The notes: generated from the sequence alone by a model not told the origin. A stretch of 64,000 nucleotides of DNA from an uncultured beta proteobacterium (GCA_903889565.1 CAISYC010000049.1:1-64000), one strand, 5' to 3'; numbered from the stretch's first letter, positions 22,103 to 32,028 are shown. Numbers and translations are program-made.

Positions 22103-23074
22103 ATGAAGCTTCCGGCACTCATAACCGCAGCGGTTGCGCTGTCGGTGTACGGCGCGGCGGGTGCCGCCGACACCGCGCAGACCTATCCGAACCGGCCGAT
22201 CCGCATGATCATGCCGAATGCGCCGGGTAGCGCCAACGACACCATGGGCCGCATCCTTGCCGCCAAACTCGGCGAGGCGCTGGGCCAGCAGATCGTCGTC
22301 GATAACCGCGCCGGCGCCGGCGGCGTGCTCGGCATGGAAATCGGCAAGACCGCCAATCCCGACGGTTACACATTGGTCTCGCCGTCAACCGCGGCGACCT
22401 CGATCGCGCCGCATATCCAGAAACTGCCGTACGACCCGGTCAAGGACTACGAATTCATTTCTCTGTTCGCGATCATGCCCAACATCCTCGTCGTCAATCC
22501 GGGGCTGCCGCCGAAGTCGGTGCGCGAATTCATCGATTACGCCAGGATCAACGGCAGCAAGCTCAACATGGCCTCGGCCGGCGCCGGCGCGCAAAGCCAC
22601 CTGTCCGGCACCGCCCTGATGAACGCGGCTGGCTTTCAGTCGGTGCACGTGCCCTACAAAGGCGGCGGCGCCTCGGTCACCGCGGTGGTCGCCGGCGAAT
22701 CGCAATGGACCTTCACCCCGGCGGCGGCAGTGATGTCGCTGATCCGCTCGAACCGCCTTCGCGCGCTCGGCCACAGCCTGCTCAAACGCACTCCGCTCCT
22801 GGGCGACATGCCGGCAATCGCCGAAACGATTCCCGGCTTTACCTACAGCGGCTGGTACGGCATTACCGCGCCGAAGAACACGCCCAAGCCGGTCATCGAG
22901 CGGTTGCGCGCGACGCTGCTGAAAGTAGCGGCGACGCCGGAATTCCGCGAACTGATCGCAGCACAAGCCGCCGAGGTCGTCACCGACACGCCGGACGAGT
23001 TCCGCAAATTTGTCGAAGACGACATCGTCGTCACCGGCAAGGCGGTGCGCGCCGCCGGCCTCAAGGCCGAGTAG
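22103..23074 (+). CDS. Bug family (TctC) periplasmic solute-binding protein
   Basis: 323 aa with a Sec signal (LITAAVALSVYGAAGAADT). The Bug signature follows: YPNRPIRMIMPNAPGSANDT, then QQIVVDNRAGAGGVLGMEI, DGYTLVSPSTA, LPYDPVKDYEFIS and VPYKGGGASVTAVVAG. Bug proteins capture organic acids or similar solutes. No TctA or TctB membrane subunit is in the window. It starts 17 bp after the M24-fold gene with a strong RBS (GGAAGGGAG), so they form one operon. Confidence 0.95.
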   Translation: MKLPALITAAVALSVYGAAGAADTAQTYPNRPIRMIMPNAPGSANDTMGRILAAKLGEALGQQIVVDNRAGAGGVLGMEIGKTANPDGYTLVSPSTAATSIAPHIQKLPYDPVKDYEFISLFAIMPNILVVNPGLPPKSVREFIDYARINGSKLNMASAGAGAQSHLSGTALMNAAGFQSVHVPYKGGGASVTAVVAGESQWTFTPAAAVMSLIRSNRLRALGHSLLKRTPLLGDMPAIAETIPGFTYSGWYGITAPKNTPKPVIERLRATLLKVAATPEFRELIAAQAAEVVTDTPDEFRKFVEDDIVVTGKAVRAAGLKAE

Positions 23075-23092
23075 CCGCCGGCAAGCGGAGCG

Positions 23093-24064
23093 CTATTCGA
23101 CTTTCAATCCGGCGAGCCGGATCGCCTCGCCGAAGCGCGCGGTTTCCTCGCGCACGAAACGGATGAATTCCTCCGGCGTGCCGCTGACCGGATCGCCGCC
23201 CTGCCGCTCCATCAGTTCGCGCGTCGCCGGATCGCGCACCGCTTTCACCAACGCGGCATATATTTTTTCGAAGCGCGGTCTGGCGATACCCTTCGGTGCC
23301 ATCAGCCCGGCCCAGCCGGTGGAGAGATAACCGGGCACGCCGGATTCGGCAATCGTCGGCAGATCCGGCGTCAGCGGCGAGCGCCGCTCGCCGCCGCTGG
23401 CCAGCGCGCGCAAGCGGCCCGAGCGGATGTGCACCATCACCGACGGGCTCGGCGCGATGGTGAACTGCGATTCGTTGCCCATCACCGCGATCAGCGAGGC
23501 GCCGCCCTTGTACGGCACGTGGTGCACGTCAATCGCCGCCATGTGCGTGAACAGCACGCCGGCCAGATGACTCTGAAACCCGGCGCCGGCATTCGACATG
23601 TTGAGCCGGCCCGGATTCGCCCTGGCATAGGCGATCAACTCTTTCACGCTGCCGACGGGCAGCGACGGATTCACCACCATGATGTTCTGCGTGATGGCGA
23701 ACATCGACAGCGGCGCGAAATCGGCGAGGGGATCGTAATTGAGCTTTTTGTAGATCTGCGGCGTGATCACCTGCATGCCGGTCGAACTCACCAACAGGGT
23801 GTAGCCGTCGGGTGCGGCGCGCGCGGCGATCTCGGCGCCGATGATGCCGCCGGCGCCGCCGCGGTTATCCGCCACCAGCTGCTGGCCGAGTTCCTCGCCG
23901 ACGCGTTGCAACAGCACCCGCGCCAGCGTATCGACCGAAGTGCCGGTGGTCTGCGCGATGATCACGCGCACCGGCTTGGTTGGAAAGGCATCCGCTGCAA
24001 CGCCTACATCGCAGACGCCGCCGAATAAAAGGAGACTGCAGCAGCACAGTGGCAATCGCATCAT
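23093..24064 (-). CDS. Bug family (TctC) periplasmic solute-binding protein
   Basis: 323 aa. The signal peptide has an internal cysteine pair (PLCCCSLLLFGGVCDVGVAA), so a lipoprotein form is possible. The Bug motifs are FPTKPVRVIIAQTTGTSVDT, ADNRGGAGGIIGAEIAARA, DGYTLLVSSTGMQV and VPYKGGASLIAVMG. It is convergent with the previous Bug gene and lies 39 bp after the dehydrogenase gene in the same direction, so it is likely co-transcribed with it. Confidence 0.94.
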   Translation of the reverse strand: MMRLPLCCCSLLLFGGVCDVGVAADAFPTKPVRVIIAQTTGTSVDTLARVLLQRVGEELGQQLVADNRGGAGGIIGAEIAARAAPDGYTLLVSSTGMQVITPQIYKKLNYDPLADFAPLSMFAITQNIMVVNPSLPVGSVKELIAYARANPGRLNMSNAGAGFQSHLAGVLFTHMAAIDVHHVPYKGGASLIAVMGNESQFTIAPSPSVMVHIRSGRLRALASGGERRSPLTPDLPTIAESGVPGYLSTGWAGLMAPKGIARPRFEKIYAALVKAVRDPATRELMERQGGDPVSGTPEEFIRFVREETARFGEAIRLAGLKVE

Positions 24065-24103
24065 TCCGCTCCTCCGTTGCCGCGATTACGGCCGTCGTGC
24101 AAC

Positions 24104-24991
24104 TCAGCGCGAACGCTGCTTCGACCAGCGCACCGGCAGCATCGCGCAATCCCTGGCGCCAAGACCGTCGGCCGATGCCGCATCAAAACAGGCCAGCGCC
24201 TGCTCGGCCACCGGCAGGCGCGCGCCGAACGAACCTGCCTCTTCGATCATGGTGCGCAGATCCTTGCGGACCGAATCGATATCGAAGGTGGTCTGTGCGG
24301 GCTCGACGCCATCGATGGCGCCGGCGAGCGCCGCGCCGCGCACCTTCAGCACGTTGGGCGCGCCCGAGGTATCGCCGAGGATGTCGATCAGGCGCGCGCC
24401 GTCGAGCCCGAGGCGGCTGCACAGCGCCAGCGATTCGCCCAGCGCCTGCCAGTAAACAAGCAGCGGCAAATTGATCGCCAGTTTCATGCTCGCCCCCGCG
24501 CCGACCGCGCCGACGTGTTCGACGCGGCGGCACAGTTGATCGAGCAGCGGTTTGGCGCGCGCGACGTCGCTGGCGTCGCCGCCGACAAAACCGAACAGCT
24601 TGCCGTCTTTCGCCGGTCCGACCGTGCCGCCGACCGGGCAATCGATCATGGCGCCGCCTTTCGCATTGATGCGCGCCGCCAGAGCCTTGGCGGTGTCGGG
24701 CCGCACCGTGCTCATTTCGACGAAAAGCTTGCCGGCAACGTCGGCCGACAGCAGACCATTCGCGCCGTCATAGGCGGCGGCGATGGCAGCCGCATCGGTC
24801 AGGATGGAAATCACGATTTCGCAATGCGCGGCGAGTTCCGCCGGTGTCTGTGCGACCTGTGCACCGGCCGCCGCCAGCGCGGCGGTTTTGCCGGCGCTGC
24901 GATTCCACAGCGTCACCGTGTGACCTTGCCCCATCAAACGCGCCGCAATGGCCGCGCCCATCTTGCCGATTCCGACGACACCGATTTTCAA
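24104..24991 (-). CDS. Beta-hydroxyacid dehydrogenase (3-hydroxyisobutyrate dehydrogenase-like)
   Basis: A 295-aa NAD(P)-dependent oxidoreductase. The N-terminal Rossmann motif is GIGKMGAAIAARL with LWNRSAGK. The family signature is CPVGGTVGPAKDGKL, and the catalytic Lys lies in SMKLAINLPLLVYWQALGE. The substrate is probably a short 2- or 3-hydroxyacid. It is divergent from the CocE hydrolase and upstream of a Bug receptor, consistent with catabolism of a transported acid. Confidence 0.9.
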   Translation of the reverse strand: MKIGVVGIGKMGAAIAARLMGQGHTVTLWNRSAGKTAALAAAGAQVAQTPAELAAHCEIVISILTDAAAIAAAYDGANGLLSADVAGKLFVEMSTVRPDTAKALAARINAKGGAMIDCPVGGTVGPAKDGKLFGFVGGDASDVARAKPLLDQLCRRVEHVGAVGAGASMKLAINLPLLVYWQALGESLALCSRLGLDGARLIDILGDTSGAPNVLKVRGAALAGAIDGVEPAQTTFDIDSVRKDLRTMIEEAGSFGARLPVAEQALACFDAASADGLGARDCAMLPVRWSKQRSR

Positions 24992-25104
24992 GCGATCCTC
25001 CGATATTGAGTAATTGCATCGAGCGCGCTAAAGTGACACGGCGCGCGCATGGCGTCAATGCGCGCGAATTGAACAAAAACAATTTGACGCATCCGGGGAG
25101 AACA

Positions 25105-26850
25105 ATGGCTGCTGCGAAATCCGAAGTCCGCGATGGCATGCGCATCGACTGGGATGTTACGATCACGATGGACGACGGACTCGCGCTCAGCGCTGACGTA
25201 TTCAGACCGGTTGCACCCGGACAATATCCGGTCATTCTGAGTTACGGCCCCTATGCCAAAGGCCTCGCTTTTCAGGAAGGCTATCCCAGCGCGTGGAACC
25301 GCATGGTCGCCGAGCATCCGGATGTCGCCGCCGGTTCGACCAACCAGTACCAGTCGTGGGAAGTGGTCGATCCCGAAAAATGGGTGCCCGACGGTTACGT
25401 CTGCGTGCGCGTCGATTCGCGCGGCGCCGGCCGTTCGCCCGGCTTCATCGATCCGTTCTCGCCGCGCGAAACGCGCGACTTCTACGAATGCATCGAATGG
25501 GCCGGCGTGCAGCCGTGGTCGAACGGCAAGGTCGGACTTAACGGCATTTCCTACTACGGCATCAACCAGTGGCAGGTTGCCACGCTGCAGCCGCCGCATC
25601 TCGCCGCCATGTGCATCTGGGAAGGCTCGGCCGACTGGTATCGCGACATGACGCACCACGGCGGCATCCTCTCGACCTTCTGGGCCAACTGGTACGACAT
25701 GCAGGTGAAGACGGTGCAGTATGGTCTGGGCGAACGCGGACCGCGCAATCGCGTAACCGGCCAACTGGTGTGCGGTGACGTCACGCTGTCGGACCGCGAA
25801 CTCGCCGCCAACCGTGCCGATTTCGGCGACACCATACTTGCGCATCCGCTCGACGATCAATATCACCGCGAACGTTCGCCGCAGTGGGACAAGGTGACGG
25901 TGCCGTTTTTGTCGGCGGCCAACTGGGGTGGTCAGGGCCTGCATCCGCGCGGCAACTACGAGGGATTCACGCGCGCGGCCTCCAAACAGAAATGGCTGGA
26001 AGCCCACGGCATCGAGCACTGGACGCATTTCTACACCGACTACGGCGTCAATCTGCAAAAGCGTTTCTTCGCGCACTTTCTCAAGGGCGAGGACAACGGC
26101 TGGCAGCAACAACCCAAAGTGCAGCTGCAGGTGCGCCACCCCGACCGCTTCGTCGAGCGCCATGAGAACGAATGGCCGATTGCGCGCACGCAGTGGACGA
26201 TGTTCCATCTGCACGGCCGCACTTCGCAACTGCTGCCGACGCCGGTGAGTACCGCCACGCAGGTGAGTTTTGATGCGCTGGACGACGGCGCCAGTTTCAT
26301 CTCGCCGCCAATGGAGACGGACATCGAGATCACCGGTCCGCTGGCGGCGCGGATTTTTATTTCATCGACCACCGCCGACGCCGACCTCTTTCTGGTCTTC
26401 CGCGTGTTCACGCCGGACCTGCGCGAAATCACCTTCATGGGCGCGATCGATCCGCATACGCCGGTTGCACAGGGCTGGCTGCGCGCCTCGCATCGCAAGC
26501 TCGAGTCAAAGCTGTCGACCGACTACCGCCCCTATCACACCCATGATGAAAAGCAGCCATTGAAGCCCGGCGAGATCGTGCAACTCGACATCGAGTTGTG
26601 GTCGACCTCGATCGTGGTGCCGGCGCGCCATCGCATTGCACTGACGGTGCGCGGCCGCGATTACGAATACGCCAAATCCACCGGCGCGCGGCTGTCGAAC
26701 TTCAAGAACGAATTGCTGGGCTGCGGACCGTTTCTGCACAACGAACCGCGCGACCGCCCGCCGGCGATCTTCGGTGGCCGCACCACGCTGCATTTCAGCC
26801 CCGAACGGCCTTCTTTTATCCTGCTGCCGGTCATTCCGCCGAAGCAATAA
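25105..26850 (+). CDS. CocE/NonD family serine hydrolase
   Basis: A 581-aa X-Pro dipeptidyl-peptidase-like (CocE/S15) hydrolase. The nucleophile is Ser149 in GLNGISYYG. VRVDSRGAGRSPG, WEGSADWYRDM and the C-terminal beta-sandwich (LDIELWSTSIVVPARHRIAL) follow the family order. ATG 25105 has GGGGAG at good spacing; the frame is open upstream to 24844 but overlaps the divergent gene. No signal peptide. Likely an esterase or amidase; the substrate is unknown. Confidence 0.9.
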   Translation: MAAAKSEVRDGMRIDWDVTITMDDGLALSADVFRPVAPGQYPVILSYGPYAKGLAFQEGYPSAWNRMVAEHPDVAAGSTNQYQSWEVVDPEKWVPDGYVCVRVDSRGAGRSPGFIDPFSPRETRDFYECIEWAGVQPWSNGKVGLNGISYYGINQWQVATLQPPHLAAMCIWEGSADWYRDMTHHGGILSTFWANWYDMQVKTVQYGLGERGPRNRVTGQLVCGDVTLSDRELAANRADFGDTILAHPLDDQYHRERSPQWDKVTVPFLSAANWGGQGLHPRGNYEGFTRAASKQKWLEAHGIEHWTHFYTDYGVNLQKRFFAHFLKGEDNGWQQQPKVQLQVRHPDRFVERHENEWPIARTQWTMFHLHGRTSQLLPTPVSTATQVSFDALDDGASFISPPMETDIEITGPLAARIFISSTTADADLFLVFRVFTPDLREITFMGAIDPHTPVAQGWLRASHRKLESKLSTDYRPYHTHDEKQPLKPGEIVQLDIELWSTSIVVPARHRIALTVRGRDYEYAKSTGARLSNFKNELLGCGPFLHNEPRDRPPAIFGGRTTLHFSPERPSFILLPVIPPKQ

Positions 26851-26888
26851 CCGGCCGGCTCTTCAACCGGCGTTCAACCCGCATTCGC

Positions 26889-27752
26889 TCAGAACAGTTT
26901 CTTGCGCCGCCATTTTTTCGGATGCGGTCCCGGATAGGTGAGCCCGCTCGAGCTTAGTCCCAGATCAACCATCGCCTTGGCGAGCGTAATTGCGCAGCTG
27001 TAGCCTTCGAGCACCGGGATTTCCCAACCCAGTTCCTCCAGCCGCTTCTGCAGAATCGGCCGCATCCAGAACAGCGCCGAACAACCGAGCGTCAGCACTT
27101 CGGCGCCGTCTTCCTCGATCGCAGCCACCGCCTCGCGTACTGCGGTGTCCATGATTTCCGACGACTCCCCGCGCAGCACCTTGTTTTTTGCCAGATGTAC
27201 CTGCGACTCGCCGGTGTGCGGCGGCCGCGGCAATGGATAATTGATGTTGCGAATCGACGCGCAGCGATCCTCGAAGCGGTGCTTCACGACGAGATCGTAG
27301 TAATACATGTTGTGCACTTCGGACAGATCGATCACGCTGAAGCGGTTGCCGAGCATCGTTGCCACGTGCATCTGCGAAAACGCGCAGGCGGTCACCGCCA
27401 CACCGTAGGGACGGGCGATTTCGCGCGATTCGATGAAACCCGGCTCGCCGCCGCCCAGCAGCACGATGCCGTTGTATTTTCCGCTGTCACAGGCTTCGCG
27501 CACGATCGCCAGCCTTCCGGCCGCCGCCAGTGCGAATTCCTCGCGCGTTTCCACCGGCCAGTCGCCGTACGTGACGAGCGGGCCGCGGTGCAGATCCCAT
27601 TCGACATCGGCGAGGAGCGCCTTGTTCTCCTCGTAATTCATCAGGCAGGTTTCCTTGGCGCCCTCGACCGGCCGGTGCAGATGTTTCGACGTCGGCGGCA
27701 GGTGAAACGCCTGGATCAGCAGGAAGCGGTATTTTTTTTTCGTGTCTGTCAT
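26889..27752 (-). CDS. Asp/Glu/hydantoin racemase-superfamily protein
   Basis: A 287-aa protein with the pseudo-symmetric Cys pattern of this superfamily: VAVTACAFSQMHVAT (first Cys region) and VLTLGCSALFWM (second Cys). GGGEPGFIESREIA is an unusual insertion. Members racemise amino acids or hydantoins, or act as maleate isomerase. Function here is not resolved. ATG 27752 is chosen over 27785 because the protein becomes family-like only after it. It precedes no other gene in its direction. Confidence 0.75.
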   Translation of the reverse strand: MTDTKKKYRFLLIQAFHLPPTSKHLHRPVEGAKETCLMNYEENKALLADVEWDLHRGPLVTYGDWPVETREEFALAAAGRLAIVREACDSGKYNGIVLLGGGEPGFIESREIARPYGVAVTACAFSQMHVATMLGNRFSVIDLSEVHNMYYYDLVVKHRFEDRCASIRNINYPLPRPPHTGESQVHLAKNKVLRGESSEIMDTAVREAVAAIEEDGAEVLTLGCSALFWMRPILQKRLEELGWEIPVLEGYSCAITLAKAMVDLGLSSSGLTYPGPHPKKWRRKKLF

Positions 27753-27777
27753 GATGTGTATCCCGTTAGGGCGTCGC

Positions 27778-28767
27778 TCACTCACCGGTGACGCCGACTT
27801 GTTTGACCAGCTTGCCCCAGAATTCCGACTGCGTCTTCATGAACCGGCCGCAATCGTCCGGCGACTTGCTGGTAATCACGTCGGCGCCGCCGCTGCCGAG
27901 TCGTTCGATCACCCAGGGGTCTGCCATCACCTTGGTCACCGCGGCGTATATTTTCTTCACGACCGGCGACGGCGTGCCTGCCGGCAAATAGACGGCCTGC
28001 CACGAACCGGTGGTCAGTTCATTGAAACCGAGTTCGAGAAAAGTCGGCACGTCGGGCAGCGCGGCGATGCGCTTGGCCGCCACCACCGCCAGCACCTTGA
28101 CGCGTCCGCCTTTGACATGCGGGACGAACGAGGCCACCGTCACCAGCGATGCGGCCACTTCGCCCGACAACAGCGCGGTGGTGGCGGGCCCGGCGCCGCC
28201 CTTGTACGGGATCTGCTGGATATTGATGCCGGTTTTCAGCTTCAGATATTCCATGATCAGGCCCTGCGCGCTGCTTGCCGCCGCCGCGCTGTAATTGAGT
28301 TTGCCCGGCCGCGCCTTCACGTAATCGATGAATTCGCGCAGGGTGTTGCCCGGCACCGAAGAATGCACCGCGAGCGCGCCGGCGACATCGACCACCGTGG
28401 ACACGCAGATGAAATCGCGCACCGGTTTGACCGGAAACTTGTCGAACACCGCCGGATTGATCGCCATGGTGCCGACATTTCCAAGCAAAAAGGTATAGCC
28501 GTCGGCCGGCGCATGCGCGGTGAGTTCGACGCCAATGTTGCCCGAGGCGCCGGCGCGGTTGTCGATGACGACCTGCTGGCCGAGTTCCTCGGAGAGCTTT
28601 GGCTGCAGGATACGGCCAACGAAATCGGAGGCGCCGCCGGGCGCAAACGGCACGATCATGCGCACCGGGCGCGCCGGATAACTGGAGGCGGTCTGCGCCT
28701 GCGCGGCCACAGTCAGTGCGGACAGCAGCAACGGCATCAATGCGCGGCACGGGAATCTGCGTTTCAT
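27778..28767 (-). CDS. Bug family (TctC) periplasmic solute-binding protein
   Basis: 329 aa, signal peptide RRFPCRALMPLLLSALTVAA cleaved near AQA. Bug motifs: YPARPVRMIVPFAPGGASDF, QQVVIDNRAGASGNIGVEL, DGYTFLLGNVGTMAI and IPYKGGAGPATTALLSGEV. ATG 28767 has GGAGAT at good spacing. It lies 25 bp before the racemase-like gene in the same direction, so the two probably form an operon for one substrate. Confidence 0.95.
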   Translation of the reverse strand: MKRRFPCRALMPLLLSALTVAAQAQTASSYPARPVRMIVPFAPGGASDFVGRILQPKLSEELGQQVVIDNRAGASGNIGVELTAHAPADGYTFLLGNVGTMAINPAVFDKFPVKPVRDFICVSTVVDVAGALAVHSSVPGNTLREFIDYVKARPGKLNYSAAAASSAQGLIMEYLKLKTGINIQQIPYKGGAGPATTALLSGEVAASLVTVASFVPHVKGGRVKVLAVVAAKRIAALPDVPTFLELGFNELTTGSWQAVYLPAGTPSPVVKKIYAAVTKVMADPWVIERLGSGGADVITSKSPDDCGRFMKTQSEFWGKLVKQVGVTGE

Positions 28768-29040
28768 GTCGGAATCTCCGGTTGCGATAGCGGACGGGGC
28801 CGTGAACGGGTCAATCCGCATTTTAGCAGCGCGACCACCGCGGCTGCGCTGGCATGCCGGACGCCAAACGACGTATCATGTCAAAAAAACAGCCGCGCCC
28901 GCCGCAGTTGGCGGTGCCGGCACCAAGCGCGCGGGTCTGAACGCGCATCCACGGTTGATACCGGCCTTCACGCATGCAACAGCCTGCGTGCGCGTCGCCA
29001 TCGACCTCAATCCTAAACACCAACTTCAGGGAAAAGCAAA

Positions 29041-29967
29041 ATGTCTCAAACCGATCTCCGCGCCAAATACGGTCCGAACGCCTTCGACGTCGGCCGCAAA
29101 ATCCAGGGCGAGAATTTCGACAAGCGGGTCGCCGAACGCGACAGCCTCGACCAGCACTTCACGCGCGCGTGGATCGATTTCGCCATCAACGGCATGAGCG
29201 CGCGCAAGGCGCTCGACACGCGCACCCGCCTGCTCGTGCTGACGGGGCAGTACACGATGGCGAAAAGCCACGCCATGCTCGAAGACACCATCCGCGCCGC
29301 CGTCGCCGCCAGGGTCGATGCGCGCGAGATACTCGAGGTCGTACTGCAATGCACCGTCTACGGCGGACACACCACGGTGGAGCCCGCGATCAAGGTGTTT
29401 CACCGCGTCGCCGCCGATCTCAAGCTGCTCGACGAACTCGCGAAAACGCAGTTGCCGCTTGACGGCACCAACGCCAAACGCAGCGAGGCCGACGAGCGCG
29501 CGCGCTGGCATGCCGACGACCGCGCCGACCCGCGCACCGAAGATCTGGTCAAGCGTCACGGCTGGCTGGCAGTCAGCCGCGGCCTCGTCCTGCGCCCGAA
29601 ACACCACCTCAACGTGCTTGAGTTCCTCGACAAGATCGATCCGGAATTCGCCGGCCTGTGGGTGCGTTTCTGCTATGGCGACATGTACACGCGCAGCGTG
29701 CTCGACGACAAGACGCGCCTGCTGTGCATGATCGGCGACTGCCTCGCCGTCGGCGAAGGCACGCAGGCGCGCGGCCACATGCGCGGCGCCATGCGCAACG
29801 GCGCCTCGGCGCGCGAGGTGCTCGAAGTCGTGCTGCAGACCTGCGTCAACTTCGGCATGCCCGGCATGTTGCACGCGCTGGAGAACTTCGTGCAGATCAT
29901 GCATGAGGACGGCAGGCTGGCGGAAATCGGCAACCCGCCGATCGCCGTGAAGTCTTACGCGAAGTAG
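29041..29967 (+). CDS. Carboxymuconolactone decarboxylase-family protein, two tandem domains
   Basis: A 308-aa protein made of two CMD repeats. The first has DTRTRLLVLTGQYTMAKSH and DAREILEVVLQCTVYGGHT (about 58-115). The second has DDKTRLLCMIGDCLAVGEG and SAREVLEVVLQTCVNFGMP (about 222-280). Known CMD enzymes act in protocatechuate catabolism; others are AhpD-like. AGGGAAAAGC precedes the ATG. A 10-bp inverted repeat that may end transcription follows. Substrate unknown. Confidence 0.88.
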   Translation: MSQTDLRAKYGPNAFDVGRKIQGENFDKRVAERDSLDQHFTRAWIDFAINGMSARKALDTRTRLLVLTGQYTMAKSHAMLEDTIRAAVAARVDAREILEVVLQCTVYGGHTTVEPAIKVFHRVAADLKLLDELAKTQLPLDGTNAKRSEADERARWHADDRADPRTEDLVKRHGWLAVSRGLVLRPKHHLNVLEFLDKIDPEFAGLWVRFCYGDMYTRSVLDDKTRLLCMIGDCLAVGEGTQARGHMRGAMRNGASAREVLEVVLQTCVNFGMPGMLHALENFVQIMHEDGRLAEIGNPPIAVKSYAK

Positions 29968-29984
29968 CGCAAAGCGGCTGTAGC

Positions 29985-30027
29985 CACAGAGGTCACAGAG
30001 AACTCATTTTCCCCTGCGACCTCTGTG
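29985..30027. terminator. Inverted repeat between convergent genes
   Basis: CACAGAGGTC (29985-29994) pairs perfectly with GACCTCTGTG (30018-30027) across a 23-nt loop, followed on the + strand by ACAACAGTTTTATT. It lies between two convergent genes, so it could end both. The loop is long for a classic terminator. Confidence 0.5.
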
Positions 30028-30041
30028 ACAACAGTTTTATT

Positions 30042-31013
30042 CTAGTTCGCCGTCACATTCAAATCGCGCAACACCTTCGACAACTTGGCGATTTCGGAAT
30101 TGATGTGGGCGGCGAACTCCTCCGACGTGTCGCCGATCGTCACGTAACCGAGCTCCGCCAGCCGGCTGTTCATTGCCGGGGCAGCGAGCACATTGACTGT
30201 CGCGCTGCGCACACTCGTAATGACATCCCGCGGCGTTTTCGCCGGCGCCAGAATGCCGTACCAGTTACCCGATTGGTAACCGGGGTAACCGAGTTCCGCC
30301 ACCGTCGGCATTTGCGGCAATAAAGGCACGCGCTGGCGACTGGTCACCGCAAGCGCACGCAGTCGATGCTGCCGCAGATGCGGCAACGCAGTCGCCAGCG
30401 GCGCGAAATAAACGGATGTTTCGCCCGCGAGCACCGAAGTCAGCGCCTCGCCGCCGGCGCGGTAAGGCACATGCAATAACCGTATGCCCGCCAGCCCTGT
30501 AAATAATTCCGCGGCGATGAAGGTTGCCGTGCCGGCGCCGCCGGAGGCGTAATTGATCGCCCCCGGTTTTGATCTCGCCAGTTTGACCAGTTCGGCAATC
30601 GATTTCACCGGCAACGAAGGATGCACCACGACAATCGCGGGAGCCGAGGCGACCTGAGTCACCGGCGCGAAATCGCGCACGATGTCGTAACCCATATTGC
30701 GATAGAGCGTGACGTTGGCGGCATGCCCGATATTGGCGAACAGCAGCGTGTAGCCATCGGCCGCCGCCCTGGCGGCGATTTCAGCGCCGATGTTGCCGGC
30801 CGCTCCCGCGCGGTTATCGACGATCACCTGCTGCCCGAGCCCTGCGGTCAACGCGCCGGCGATCATGCGCCCGATGACGTCTGAACCGCTGCCGGCGGAG
30901 AACGGCAGGATCATGCGCACCGTTTTCACCGGATAATTCTGCGCCGACACCGGCGCCGCAATCGCCGCCAGGACAACTGTGAGGGCAACGGCGCGTCGAA
31001 CGATCGACTTCAT
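30042..31013 (-). CDS. Bug family (TctC) periplasmic solute-binding protein
   Basis: 323 aa from ATG 31013; the frame is open upstream to 31256 but that part overlaps the next gene. Signal peptide KSIVRRAVALTVVLAAIAAP, then Bug motifs YPVKTVRMILPFSAGSGSDV, IVDNRAGAAGNIGAEIAARA and VPYRAGGEALTSVLAGETSV. It is about half identical by eye to the next gene (31034-31996): both end in a similar GYV(T/P)(I/V)GD tail. A tandem duplication is likely. Confidence 0.94.
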   Translation of the reverse strand: MKSIVRRAVALTVVLAAIAAPVSAQNYPVKTVRMILPFSAGSGSDVIGRMIAGALTAGLGQQVIVDNRAGAAGNIGAEIAARAAADGYTLLFANIGHAANVTLYRNMGYDIVRDFAPVTQVASAPAIVVVHPSLPVKSIAELVKLARSKPGAINYASGGAGTATFIAAELFTGLAGIRLLHVPYRAGGEALTSVLAGETSVYFAPLATALPHLRQHRLRALAVTSRQRVPLLPQMPTVAELGYPGYQSGNWYGILAPAKTPRDVITSVRSATVNVLAAPAMNSRLAELGYVTIGDTSEEFAAHINSEIAKLSKVLRDLNVTAN

Positions 31014-31033
31014 ATCGACACCCGCGAGCACCG

Positions 31034-31996
31034 CTATTCCGCCTTCGCGCCGGTCTGGCGTATGATTTTCGCCAGCGTCGCGATTTCGGTTTTGATGAAG
31101 GCGCCGAATTCCTCGGGTTGATCGCCAACCGGCACATAGCCGAGTTCGGCGAGTTGTTTTCCGATCTTCGGTTCGGCCAGCGCCTGCACCGCGGCGTTGC
31201 GCAGGATATTGATAACGTCGCGCGAAGCCTTTGCCGGCACCACGATGCCGTACCAATTACCGGACTGATATTCGGGATAGCCGAGTTCGGCGATGGTCGG
31301 CAGAGCGGGCGCCACCGCCAGCCGTTTCGCCGTCGTCACCGCCAGCGCGCGCAAACGGCCGGCCTTCACCTGCGGCATCAATACCGACAGCGGCCCGAAA
31401 TACACCGATACCTCGCCCGACGCGACAGCGGTCGCCGCCTCGCCGCCGCCGCGATATGGCACATGCAGAAGGTTGATGCCCGCCATGCTCTTGAACAATT
31501 CGCCGGCGACCCAGGTCGCGGTGCCGGTGCCGGTCGAGGCGTAGTTGATTTCGCCGGGCCGCACCTTCGCCAGTCGCACCAGTTCGGCAATCGATTTCAC
31601 CGGCAGCGAGGGATGCACCACCGCCAGCGACGGCGACGCGGCCAGTTGCGTCACCGGCGCAAAATCGCGCAGCAGATCATAGGCAAGATTGCGGTAGAGG
31701 CTCACATTGCCGGCGTGCGTGCTGCTGACCTGAAACAGCGTATAGCCGTCGGGCGCGGCCTTTGCGCCCGCCTCGGCGCCGATATTGCCGGAAGCGCCGG
31801 TGCGGTTATCGACGACCACCTGCTGGCCAAGAATATTTCCCATGCCGCCGGTGACGATGCGCGCCAGCGTGTCGGCGCCGCTGCCCGGCGACATCGGCAC
31901 GATGTAGCGGATGACCTTCAGAGGATAAGGCTGCGCCTGCGCCGCGCCGATGGCGCACGCAAACAGAGACATCACTGCCAACATCCGTTTCGTCAT
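31034..31996 (-). CDS. Bug family (TctC) periplasmic solute-binding protein
   Basis: 320 aa, signal MLAVMSLFACAIGAAQAQ. Motifs: YPLKVIRYIVPMSPGSGADT, VVDNRTGASGNIGAEAGAKA, DGYTLFQVSSTHAGNVSLYR and VPYRGGGEAATAVASGEVSV. Its downstream neighbour (30042-31013) is a close paralogue 20 bp away. The pair likely recognises related ligands. It lies 32 bp after the AhpD-like gene, in the same direction. Confidence 0.95.
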   Translation of the reverse strand: MTKRMLAVMSLFACAIGAAQAQPYPLKVIRYIVPMSPGSGADTLARIVTGGMGNILGQQVVVDNRTGASGNIGAEAGAKAAPDGYTLFQVSSTHAGNVSLYRNLAYDLLRDFAPVTQLAASPSLAVVHPSLPVKSIAELVRLAKVRPGEINYASTGTGTATWVAGELFKSMAGINLLHVPYRGGGEAATAVASGEVSVYFGPLSVLMPQVKAGRLRALAVTTAKRLAVAPALPTIAELGYPEYQSGNWYGIVVPAKASRDVINILRNAAVQALAEPKIGKQLAELGYVPVGDQPEEFGAFIKTEIATLAKIIRQTGAKAE

Positions 31997-32028
31997 CGCC
32001 CCTCCGTTGCCGCGACGACAGCCGGCGT

